Shown: positions 14,301 through 22,130 of the stretch, in pieces
Layout of the letters: every line of letters begins with the position of its first letter
Position numbering within the stretch: the stretch's first letter is position 1
Origin: Panopea generosa
Lineage: Eukaryota > Mollusca > Bivalvia > Adapedonta > Hiatellidae
NCBI GenBank assembly: GCA_029582155.1
Contig: CM055901.1
Coordinates: 56,154,625 to 56,218,624 of the forward strand
Length of the DNA stretch: 64,000 bases
Direction of reading: 5' to 3'
Notes under the pieces: model-generated
Told to the model about the DNA's origin: nothing
The model's database searches: none
What the model saw: only the letters and a program-made list of their open reading frames with translations
Made by a program: the position numbers and the translations under genes

Positions 14301-17300
14301 CTCAGCAATCGTTAATGTAATGTATCAAATTGTCTAACAGTCACATAACTTATAGTAAACAACCCTTAATGCATTGCAATTTTAAGCGAGAGTAGTGTTT
14401 TAGTCTAACCTGTGTAGGTATGCCAAGTTAAGAAACCACTTTAAAAAATATTATTTTGGCATCTTTTAATGGATACCCTTATGGTAATAAGGGTTGAGTA
14501 ATATCTGAGCATGATCAATGCAAAAATGTATAAAAAAAATTAAAAAATGCAACTATTTATTCTTACCTATCTTTGGTATGAGATTACTTTGTAAGTACAA
14601 GATCTTCAAGTGTTTACACCATCTGTCCAAGTTTTCAATTCTAGGGAAAACAAACATTTCCATTTATAAATAAGAAATAATAAAAAAAAATAGCTTATAG
14701 ACATAAATACAAACCTTCAAAGTATACAAAACATACAAATTTTCAATAACTACAGTCCATCTTCTTCAGCATATGGATAAAGAGAATAAGTAGATTACAA
14801 AGGGTAAACAAATCTGTTGGATGACAATGGTATAAATCTCTCTTGTATGACTTAATTTGAGAGTGTTGGTCAGATTGCTAAATGTTCAAACAAAGAGTTG
14901 AGATTTAGTTTTGAGACTATTACACTGCTTGCCCCATATCAATACCCAAACAGGTACTTCCATGTTACAGCATTATTATCAAAGGGACACATTGCACAAT
15001 TTTGAAGATAACTTTACTCATACCTGTGCATCATATCAATCGTTGCAGACAGAAACATATAAAACTAAGGCTATATTTACCTGCAAATGTTACAAGGTGA
15101 ATATTATGAAATATAAAACTTGGGGTATGACACTTAGTTTTAAAGGGAATATAGCAGAAATTTTCAAAATTTTAAAATCAGCTTAAAACATGTTTTACTA
15201 ATATATCATGTCTGTATATATTCACTGATCCCATATTGTCAAAAGAATATCTATTTAAACATGCCAAAATAATATACTGAAACGGGGTTTACTAACCTGG
15301 GCTATGCGCCTATGTTAGACTAAAATAGATTTCCCACTTAAAATTACAAAATATTTTGTGACTTTAAATAAGTCATATGATTTTATTCTGATTTCAATTT
15401 TATCTGTCATACAAGTTTACCCATATTAAAAATGGTTTCATCTTAGAAAGAGTCAGAATGACGATATGAATGTCATCAAGCAGTGTTTAAGTGTTGTCTA
15501 TTTTTATCCATTTTAAAAATTATTTTATTTTTAAGACATTTATAACCTTTTTTTCCTGATATACAAGTTTCCTTTAAAATACAAGTAAATATAAAATGAT
15601 ATTTCCCTGGACTATTTTCTGTATCACTGACAGTAACTGATAAAATTAACCCTTTGCTCCATAGATAAGCATTTTCCCGCACCAATCACAGAAGGCCTTT
15701 GAAAACAGTGCACTTCCTGCACTGTTTTCCACTCCGTCAGTTAATACAAACATAATTCACCCATTGCTGATACGTGGTGAATTAATGCTTTCAATTAGGG
15801 AGAGTCCAAGAAAATGCTTATGGAGCAAAGGGTTAACTAGAAACTAAAAACAGATTTTACACTTTCTGTCATTGATAGCTGTAAATGTGCAAAATTTGGC
15901 AGTGGTTATAACATGTTAAGTAGTTATATTTATTTTAAAAAATAGTCAAAGTGTTATTAGTAAGCAATTCAATAACATTGCTGTGCATACCTTCAAAAAT
16001 GTCGTAACTGAAAAGTTGATGAAATTGTACGAAACCACATAATATTTTCAAAAGCAAGTAATCAAACTGATATTAAAATTAGATTTTGTTTTTAATAGTA
16101 CTTTAAATCTAAATTCATTTTTATTACACAGATAAAAATAAAACAAACCATTACAACTTACACCAATGACTATAAGTCACTTCTAAAGAACAATATTCAA
16201 ACAAAGACACAATGCAAATCAGATGCTGTAGTGAACCCCTGGGCTGCATTTCACAAAATAACTTAAGTCAATTTGACAATTATATGTTGTTTGTTTAAAT
16301 TTTGATAGGCATTTAAAACGATTGTTTTTCCAGATACTATATCATTTTCTGCATGGTTTTAGCAATTTTGGATTCATTTTGATGAATATTAAAAATAATA
16401 TGAGTAAATGTTGGTTTACGTTGATTTTTATGAAACGCACACCAGGACCCTATTTAGTACAGTCTCTACCACATAATAGTTTGTTGAAATTATTATTTCT
16501 TTCAGAGGAGTATTCCAAATTTATGAATCGATTGCAAAATCAAATTTTGACTCCATCACATATATCAGTAAATAATTAAATATGGAGTTCAAGAAAAAAA
16601 TGTCTTACATGTACATTGAAAAATTCATTACAATATTTATTCTACAATAGAAAATACAGACCTCTCAATGTCCTCCTGATGGAGTGATATTTCCTCCAGT
16701 GAGAAAATCTCTCCTTCATTGTGCTCAGCCTTCTTTCTCACCAGCAGCTCTGTGACTGTTTTGGGGGGAAAATATTAATAAAGAAGACTTAGTTAACAAA
16801 AATACTACAGCAAAGACGATTTGAAAAAGTAAATTGAGAATTACATTTGACTGCTATAAATAGCCAATTGCAAACATACAATTGCTTGTTATGTAAAAGT
16901 TTAATATCTGAATACCATTTTTATTTGTTATAATATAAAGTTGTAAAGTTCAATAGTGACATGTGATTTTGTATGGGAAATGAGATGACATATAATAACT
17001 GTTTTTATCTAATTTTATCAGTGAAATCAAATTCAATTGTTAATTATCATTCTATAACAACAGAGTTTAAATGAACCATGAACTTGAAGCTATGCATAAT
17101 TTCAGGACGCATGGACTGCATGGTAAATGAGAAAACAGTATTATACTTCAGACCTAGCTTCACTCAGTGTGCAATTGTCTTTAACAGTTTAATATGTACC
17201 TTAACTTTGTTCAGACATGTGTAAAGCGTAAAGGTCAAATGTGCTGATTAACAGTGAGCTTATGCACTAATCATTTGTTACCAAGCTCTCCCAAGCTGCA

Positions 17301-19292
17301 ACATAAAGTTTGCCAGAGTGGCTAAAGTGTGGGACTCTTACTGCATCAACATCCCCACAGTGTTGTGGAAGTGTAGGAATTTTACTTCACACCAAAGAGA
17401 TTAGGGATTTACTGTGGTGCCTCTTGCTGTGGCATATTTGATCTTGTGCACTGCTATGATCTATTGTGACATATTGTATTAAAGACATTTTAGTTTGGAC
17501 TCCTGACACAGTAGATCAGATCCAAATAATAAAGGCGCTGTCCATCTTATTGAGCTAGCTGCCAGTTAATCTAAATCATAACAAAAATAATTTAAATCAT
17601 CTAACGAAACAAACTGACTATTTACAGGTAGGAAGTTTACCCATGCATGTGCATAAAGTATTTTTCTTCTATTGTTTCTTATTAGACAAGATGACACCTG
17701 CATGTACATGTGTAAAGAGAGGGAAAGAATAAAACAGGACAGAATAGTTTAAGAATTGAATGAGGCGTGAGTGCTGGGTCATCAAGTGACTCTGTCAGGC
17801 AGGTGTGAGCAGGGAGCTGATTCCACTGCACAACAGTTCTGGTGAAGAAAGAAAATCGCGTGTAATCCCTGTCTGCCCATAGCTGATGATACTGATGTTG
17901 GTGTCTACCTTTGCATTTGGTGAGGTAATCATCCTCATTTATAGCTACGAGACTGTTACAAATTTTGTAAAGCAAACACAATCTGGAATCTGCTTGTCTT
18001 TGCTCAAGACTATGCAGCATGTCGGTAGCATTCAATGTGATATGATACCTGTTCATAACCCATCTTGCAGTCCTCCTATGGACCATTTCTAGCTGGCAGA
18101 CTAATCTATGATTAGATGGGTCACCTTCCTTGTTCTTGGTGGTGCACTTGGGGTCCCAGACTGTGGAACAGTATTCCAGTTTGGGAAGAAAAGGCTATTT
18201 TTCATAGCCTGTGAGTCGATTTTGATGTTGCGCTTAGACTTAGAGTCTGATTGGCTTTAGAGTTGATGTTTTATTCCAATTAAAGTCATGGCTTATGCTG
18301 TGTAACAGATGAAAGTATATGGCCATGAAGAGAATAGTGTTGATATGAATCACCCCTCACTTGTCAGGGTGAAAGGACATCTGCCAGTCAGCTTCCCATT
18401 TTTCAAGATTTTGAAGATCATCTTGTAGTTTGTCACAATCGCATGGACCATGTATGGATAGATACAACAACATGTCATCTGTGAAAACACGGACTGACTG
18501 TGAGTGACATACTCTAGGAGGTCGTTTATACAGACCAAAATAGAGCTGGTCCCAGGACAGAGTCCTGAGGGAAACCTGAATGTACAGGGATAGATGAAAA
18601 TAGGTTACCCTCGAGAAAGGAATCAATTCATCCCAAAGCTGACCTCTTCACTTCATAAGATGAGAGTTTGTAGAGGAGCCTTTTGTGTGCCACCTTATCA
18701 AATACCTTGGCAAAATCCATCACCACTACATCATTCTGTCGGCCTTTTTGCATGTTAAAGGCTATGTCATGTACAAATTCAATAGGTTGGTTTTTGGTCA
18801 CGCCGCTTACTGAAATGTGGCATATTTCAGTAACTTACCGAAATGTACTTCACAGTTACCGAAATGTAGATCAAATAGCGTGATAACACGTTATATTTAA
18901 TAAATGTTTTGTTTCTATTAAATATCTTTGATCATTTCAAAAGTAAAATGTGTTTATTTATTGGAAAAATGTAGGAAAAGTAAGTTTTTGAACATTTTAT
19001 ATAAAATCGGTGCATCGATTCGCGCAATGTGAGAAATGCTTTTCCATAAGAAATGCATTTATTTTTTATTGCTTATACTAGCATATGAAATTATATAATA
19101 GAAATGAGAAAAAACAAGAATCTCAAAGGTTTAATAAAATTTATTATGAAATATTGTCAACTCTCCCTCTGTACATTTTACATTTAAGCAAAAAATCACA
19201 AATTACTTGGCCAGGGGTGTTGGGCTGGCTGAATAGTTCCTGCTGCATAAATCTCTCTCTCTCCCTCTTATATCAAACTCCACTCTTTCTGA

Positions 19293-19354
<62 letters not shown>

Positions 19355-20111
19355 AAATATAACGTGCTTTCACGCTATTTGATCTACATTTCGGTAACTG
19401 TGAAGAACATTTCGGTAAATCGATGCACCGATTTTATATAAAATGTTCAAAAACATACTTTTCCTACATTTAACAAATAAATAAACACATTTTACTTTTG
19501 AAATGATCAAAGATATTTAATAGAAACAAATCATTTATTAAATATAACGTGTTATCACGCTATTTGATCTACATTTCGGTAACTGTGAAGTGCATTTCGG
19601 TAAATTGCCAAAATATGCTACATTTCGGTAAGCGGATTAACCCGTTGTCGAGGATATAGAATGTTGTGACTATTGAGATGCTACATGAGGTTGCTTCACA
19701 ATGTGCTTGAAGAGCTTACAACAGATACAAGTTAGAGAAACAGGACGATATTTAGAGGGAGTAGTCTTGTCACCTTTTTTGTACATTGGGGTTACATAGG
19801 CATGTACATTATGTTAAGTGCACCAATCCATTTCAATTGTCACACTCTTCTTCTTCTTCCGGTTAAAGGTCAGGAGTCTTCTTAGACTGTAAGGTTGACC
19901 TGGTTTGACACTCTTCCCAGGTAAGGAATTTGAAGTCCACATGTGTGAGATAATGTTGCTATAAGGGCATTCGCGGTAATACTTACATCGTGGTATAAGG
20001 TATTTGAAGTCAAATTGAACGTTCCAGAAAATGAAAATGATGGACATAATAATATGAAAATATAAGGAAGGTCTAAAATAAACCCGACTACAAATACATA
20101 CTTTTGACCAT
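2547..20111 (-). CDS. DNAAF11: Dynein axonemal assembly factor 11 (LRRC6/tilB), 13 coding exons, 3' end off the left edge
   Basis: Cytoplasmic factor needed to preassemble dynein arms of motile cilia (established for the family). Coding exons on the minus strand: 20102-20111, 16662-16755, 14567-14640, 13367-13444, 12307-12403, 11367-11442, 9864-9914, 9244-9303, 8418-8536, 6886-6951, 5899-5991, 4047-4124, 2547-2612. All introns are GT-AG and phases match throughout, giving about 320 residues. The product starts [18 protein letters not shown], as in known orthologues. Residues about 20-143 carry leucine-rich repeats (e.g. [15 protein letters not shown]), then an LRR cap (NPC..Y..Y...LPQL). Residues about 160-275 are Lys/Glu-rich coiled coil containing [12 protein letters not shown] and FTPESR. 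A basic [17 protein letters not shown] segment leads into a CS (p23-like) domain whose first strand is in the last visible exon. The human protein is 466 residues, so roughly 145 residues should lie left of the window. No searched alignment was run; identification is from recalled family motifs. Confidence 0.95.
2756..2936 (+). mobile_element. TA-flanked ~180-bp MITE (Tc1/mariner-pogo-like)
   Basis: Ends are TACAGTCAAAC... and ...ATAACTGTA, imperfect terminal inverted repeats with a TA duplication. The interior carries 'ttaagcagccact' and 'cctgtcttaaaaggccac' blocks shared with copies at 4227, 12480, 13790 and 59325. No coding capacity. Confidence 0.8.
4047..4124 (-). CDS. DNAAF11: DNAAF11 coding exon 12
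   Basis: Encodes [20 protein letters not shown] and LNVNESK, matching the PPRTLITEDGKALNVNEPK segment of the human protein. Acceptor TCTTTATAG, donor GTATGT. Confidence 0.94.
4227..4399 (+). mobile_element. TA-flanked ~180-bp MITE, best copy
   Basis: Terminal inverted repeats CAGTCAAACCTGTAT and the complement of GGTTTGACTG, each bordered by TA. It lies in a DNAAF11 intron between exons 11 and 12, close to exon 12. Confidence 0.85.
4690..5710. repeat. Degenerate ~150-bp tandem repeat, about 7 units
   Basis: The recurring phrase 'agttatggttcttgtac' appears at about 4809, 4959, 5112, 5260, 5410 and 5555, giving a 145-153 bp period. Each unit also has 'gggagataatt', 'gtcattgtgtgaagattcaa' and 'caaaatccctt'. 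Units are diverged, implying an old array; it fills part of the DNAAF11 intron between exons 11 and 12. Confidence 0.85.
5899..5991 (-). CDS. DNAAF11: DNAAF11 coding exon 11 (FTPESR)
   Basis: Encodes [20 protein letters not shown] and a further charged run; FTPESR is conserved in vertebrate orthologues. Acceptor TTTTTCAG, donor GTATGT. Confidence 0.93.
6886..6951 (-). CDS. DNAAF11: DNAAF11 coding exon 10 (charged coiled coil)
   Basis: Encodes a highly charged segment beginning [20 protein letters not shown]. Low complexity on its own, but the splice signals (TTATTCCAG, GTAAGT) and phase fit both neighbours. Confidence 0.85.
7141..7437 (-). mobile_element. tRNA-derived SINE (family 1), minus orientation
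   Basis: GATTGATTGATTGAAT tail at left, 'gccatcgagggctaacagg' body, degenerate tRNA-like head at right ending 'gggctc'. The flanking phrase 'ggtgataaag' occurs on both sides and looks like a target-site duplication. Confidence 0.85.
7461..7732 (-). mobile_element. Second family-1 SINE in tandem with the one before
   Basis: Same body and head as the copy just left of it. The flank 'ggtgataaag(a)ctatc(c/t)acatttt' occurs on both sides, so either it inserted separately or SINE plus flank was duplicated. Confidence 0.85.
8418..8536 (-). CDS. DNAAF11: DNAAF11 coding exon 9 (coiled coil, GFDGxWYTDIN)
   Basis: A Lys/Glu run is followed by [14 protein letters not shown], one of the most conserved motifs of the family. 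Acceptor TTTTAACAG, donor GTAAGG. Confidence 0.95.
8866..9105. repeat. 14-bp minisatellite (tttactgttctgac)
   Basis: About 17 imperfect copies of tttactgttctgac and length variants, between DNAAF11 exons 8 and 9. Confidence 0.9.
9244..9303 (-). CDS. DNAAF11: DNAAF11 coding exon 8
   Basis: Encodes [20 protein letters not shown], the start of the basic coiled-coil region. Acceptor TATTTTAG, donor GTAAGA. Confidence 0.9.
9650..9800 (+). mobile_element. Degenerate tRNA-derived SINE fragment
   Basis: 'gaggttgcgggttcaatcg' resembles a pol III B box, preceded by a weak A-box-like stretch and followed by a SINE-like tail. It lies in the DNAAF11 intron between exons 7 and 8. Confidence 0.45.
9864..9914 (-). 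CDS. DNAAF11: DNAAF11 coding exon 7
   Basis: Encodes [17 protein letters not shown], matching the LDGxEIxxSERIKALQ stretch directly after the LRR cap. Acceptor ACTTCAG, donor GTAAAA; both ends are phase 0. Confidence 0.93.
10345..10400 (+). mobile_element. Fragment of the TA-flanked MITE
   Basis: 'aacctgtactaagcagccat' and 'ctgtcttaataggtcagaat' match the left half of the ~180-bp MITE. The other end is missing. Confidence 0.5.
10984..11113. mobile_element. piggyBac-like MITE (TTAA-flanked), copy 1
   Basis: Bounded by TTAA on both sides. Left terminus CCCTTTACTCCAT, right terminus complementary (ATGAAGTAAAGGG). The interior shares 'ccaatcagagaaggcct' and 'gaaaacagtgca' with the copy at 15646. 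TTAA target site plus CCC termini is the piggyBac signature. It lies between DNAAF11 exons 6 and 7. Confidence 0.85.
11263..11308. repeat. (AT)n microsatellite
   Basis: Near-pure alternating AT for about 45 bp, interrupted once. Confidence 0.95.
11367..11442 (-). CDS. DNAAF11: DNAAF11 coding exon 6 (last LRR and cap)
   Basis: Encodes [20 protein letters not shown] and LPQLQ. The NPC..Y..YR.YV...LPQL pattern is the LRR-cap motif shared with other ciliary LRR proteins. Acceptor TTATTTTAG, donor GTTTAA. Confidence 0.95.
11745..11880 (-). mobile_element. Degenerate tRNA-derived SINE, minus orientation
   Basis: On the minus strand the phrase complementary to 'tgaacccacaacctctggtg' resembles a B box, and the complement of 'ccaaccctctatccaataca' an A box. 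Family differs from family 1. Confidence 0.5.
12307..12403 (-). CDS. DNAAF11: DNAAF11 coding exon 5 (LRR)
   Basis: Encodes [20 protein letters not shown] and then [12 protein letters not shown], continuing the repeat array. Acceptor ATTTTCAG, donor GTAAGT. Confidence 0.95.
12480..12640 (+). mobile_element. TA-flanked ~180-bp MITE, diverged copy
   Basis: Contains 'gtggtcacctctactgagca' and ends 'gctgaagacaggtgtggctgta', parallel to the better copies. The left terminus has decayed. Confidence 0.7.
13367..13444 (-). CDS. DNAAF11: DNAAF11 coding exon 4 (LRR)
   Basis: Encodes [18 protein letters not shown] and IERIENLEG, the second to third leucine-rich repeats. Acceptor TTTCTAG, donor GTAGGT. 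Confidence 0.95.
13480..13735 (+). mobile_element. tRNA-derived SINE (family 1), plus orientation, diverged
   Basis: The head has eroded, but 'gagagttcaaatcacagc', 'cattgcatctcattgtcat', 'taacttgtggagacaggtg' and 'ctgcgatggcata' follow the order of the clean copy at 37742. Confidence 0.75.
13790..13964 (+). mobile_element. TA-flanked ~180-bp MITE
   Basis: Starts ATA-CAGTCAAACCTGTGTAAG and ends with 'aaagacaggttttacca'. The interior matches the family blocks. It lies between DNAAF11 exons 3 and 4. Confidence 0.8.
14567..14640 (-). CDS. DNAAF11: DNAAF11 coding exon 3 (LRR)
   Basis: Encodes [18 protein letters not shown] followed by SNLIPKI; the LxxLxLxxNxI pattern is a canonical leucine-rich repeat. 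Acceptor TTTCCCTAG, donor GTAAGA. Confidence 0.95.
15646..15836. mobile_element. piggyBac-like MITE (TTAA-flanked), copy 2
   Basis: TTAA at both ends; termini CCCTTTGCTCCATA and its exact complement TATGGAGCAAAGGG, extended inward by 'agcattttc'/'gaaaatgct'. No coding capacity. It lies in the DNAAF11 intron between exons 2 and 3. Confidence 0.92.
16662..16755 (-). CDS. DNAAF11: DNAAF11 coding exon 2
   Basis: Encodes [20 protein letters not shown] then [10 protein letters not shown], the hallmark N-terminal segment before the first leucine-rich repeat. Acceptor is a C-rich tract ending in AAAACAG; donor is GTCTGT. Confidence 0.95.
17310..17450 (+). mobile_element. Possible degenerate SINE
   Basis: 'agagtggctaaagtgtggg' is A-box-like and 'tgttgtggaagtgtaggaat' sits where a B box would be. 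Weak evidence. Confidence 0.3.
18803..19635. mobile_element. 833-bp foldback element with ~215-bp inverted arms
   Basis: Left arm 18803-19020 and right arm 19420-19635 are inverted copies, both starting CCGCTTAC. They share 'gtagatcaaatagcgtgata', 'aaatatctttgatcatttca' and 'aaatcggtgcatcgatt'. Each arm carries three spaced copies of TACCGAAATGT near its end. A second partial copy of the arm (about 19353-19420) lies just inside the right arm, and a (CT)n tract fills part of the centre. There is no transposase, so it is non-autonomous. Target duplication is unclear. Confidence 0.88.
19255..19350. repeat. (CT)n microsatellite inside the foldback element
   Basis: About 50 bp of uninterrupted CT preceded by CT-rich sequence. 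Confidence 0.95.
20102..20111 (-). CDS. DNAAF11: DNAAF11 coding exon 1 (10 nt, start codon)
   Basis: Reads ATG GTC AAA A followed by the donor GTATGT. Joined in phase to the exon starting at 16755 (TC ACA GAG...), it gives M-V-K-I-T-E-L-L, the expected N-terminus of the family. A 3.35-kb intron separates it from exon 2. The 5' UTR lies above 20111 and its extent cannot be seen. Confidence 0.87.
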
Positions 20112-20560
20112 TTTGAATAAAGAAAAACCCTTTACTCTCCACAGTTGCGTCTTTAAGCGTATAAAAAACGTATATAAGCCGTAATGTTAGCTACTTAATT
20201 CTTCTGAAAACATATCAAAACACGATTTGTTTACATGTACTAATCTCGACTTCACAATTGGAGAGCGAGTACGTGGTCTTGTAACCTGCCCAATGCACAA
20301 CGAATAAAGCCGGGCAGCATACCGGTATACAAAGAGCAGAAAGGAAAAATCCGAACCCAATAAAGAGTATTGATTCCCAAGTCCTGGATATGATTTTATC
20401 TCTCCGCGCAATATATCGAACATATGCAAAAGTATACGTCAGTCATTGTGCATTTAATACGAGATATTAAATGCACTGCATAAAGTCCTGAGTCCTAGAT
20501 GGTGAACAAGTTTTCATATGCGTAACTGCAGACCAGAAACATATAGTTTAAACATATTTT
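20112..20560 (-). promoter_or_regulatory. DNAAF11: DNAAF11 upstream region (5' UTR and promoter expected)
   Basis: Directly upstream of the start codon at 20111. I looked for an RFX X-box of the kind found in ciliary gene promoters and saw no convincing one. A TATA-like 'gtataaaaaacgtatataa' occurs at about 20159-20177. Role inferred only from position. Confidence 0.35.
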
Positions 20561-22115
20561 ATTGCTTTTAAACATATATATATAAGCAAAAGGGTTGGGC
20601 CACAAGTTCTACCAACATTAGTTACGGCCCTTCCCTACACAAAATGAATTATAAATACTCAAAATGACAATTGCAGATAAACAACATATTATAAATAAAA
20701 CGATTTGATTTAGATATTAGATAACTATTATACAGGAAAAGGATTTAGAAAGAAAGAAAAAGGAAATTGGAAATAATGGTTGTATGATATAATAATAAGG
20801 TAATCTAAATATACCCTATAATTAGAAGAATCGTCATCAGGCCGACTTTAAGAAACATATAAAAAGAGTTAGGCAACTAGAGGCAATTTTCTAAATTCCA
20901 GGTAGCACAATTGGCGTTTTCTAAATCTTGGAAACACAACTCCGCCTGAACCAAACAACATATCTTTGCGATTTAAGTATAAAAAGAAAGGGCATAATTG
21001 TAAATTTGGGAGGTGAACTTTCCGTTTAAAGAAATGAAGAATGCTTACGCTTACTTTTATTTTTTGTAATCATTTTCTCATTATAGCCCATTTTTAAAGT
21101 AAGAAATAAGAAAAAAACCTCTTTGAATATCGATATGAAATTTTCGCCACCGATTGAAAACTTACTTCTTCATCTTTCTACATTTTTTTTTATTTCTATT
21201 GTGTGTTGTTAAAACGTATTAAGTAAATCAAGTACATTACCAGTTTGTTTGTTGTTTTTTTTTTTTGGTAAAAAAATAAATATTTCATGAAAATTTCATC
21301 ATTTTTCGTTTTCAATCCGTAATAACAAGGAATTTTATATAGAGATGGATAGGCAAATTATTGAGATTTTGTTAACGCTCGCGTATTTTCACGTAAAATC
21401 TCGCAATATCTCGTTTTCAATAATCTTAACTTCCAGTCATCTCAGGTACACAAATCAAAATTATTACATTGTAGAATGAATTTCCCACCAAAACAATATA
21501 ATTTCCAGAAATTTGTCTTGTAAATTGCTGAAGTACATTTGATTACAAAATGTGTATCCTTCAGCTAAAAAAAAATCTTGGAGATTACGCCTATTCCCCG
21601 TAAAAAAATCCAAACTACTCCCCTGATTATTATGGTTAAACAAGTGTTAAGATTATGTGTTAGTTTAAACTTATTTACTTTACCTTGAGTGTGAAACAAG
21701 TTACTAGTATTACATTTTATATAGATCACAGTCGAAGTCTTCCTGAGTAGAACCAGTATTTAGTACATGTGGACAAGTGTCTTGCTCAAGGATACCACAT
21801 GTCAAAGCCGTGGCCGAGGATCGAACCCACATTCCCCGATCATGGATCCGATGCTCTATCAATGGTAAGATTACAAAGTTTGTAAATTGAATAGTACAAA
21901 CTAAATTCTTAAATCCATGTCTATATTAAACTATTTTTTATTGATGTTACATTTTCTTCCCTTCGGAAGATCCATAATAAGATAAATTCTTTAACTTATC
22001 TAAAATGACGGCGATCTTTTCATTGCACTGGGGCGTGGGCTTAAGTGGACAGGGTGTTGGCCGCTCACTCCAGAAGCTGCTATGCCATGTTTAGCTGAAG
22101 AGTTTATGCTCAATT
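20561..22115. other. Intergenic, no gene seen
   Basis: AT-rich unique-looking sequence with homopolymer runs. The only recognised item is a SINE-like fragment at 21725-21865. Confidence 0.5.
21725..21865 (-). mobile_element. tRNA-derived SINE fragment, minus orientation
   Basis: The complement of 'ggatcgaacccacattccc' is a good B box (GGGTTCGATCC), and the complement of 'gatgctctatcaatgg' is A-box-like. Confidence 0.6.
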
Positions 22116-22130
22116 TAAAATGGAATATAC

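Larger units (their letters stand above)
17690..19860 (-). mobile_element. Decayed LINE (non-LTR retrotransposon, jockey/CR1-like RT), split by a foldback element
   Basis: Reverse-transcriptase signatures read on the minus strand in family order. At about 19640-19800 are [20 protein letters not shown]-like residues. At about 18620-18790 is [20 protein letters not shown], the fingers/palm 'DFxKAFD' region. At about 18440-18510 the catalytic region reads VFTDDMLLY in place of the usual FADD. At about 17760-18090 is the C-terminal region with [17 protein letters not shown] and [14 protein letters not shown]. Reading frames are broken, so it is dead. The segment 18803-19635 is not LINE sequence but an inserted inverted-repeat element. 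The whole sits in DNAAF11 intron 1, in the same orientation as the gene. Confidence 0.9.
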
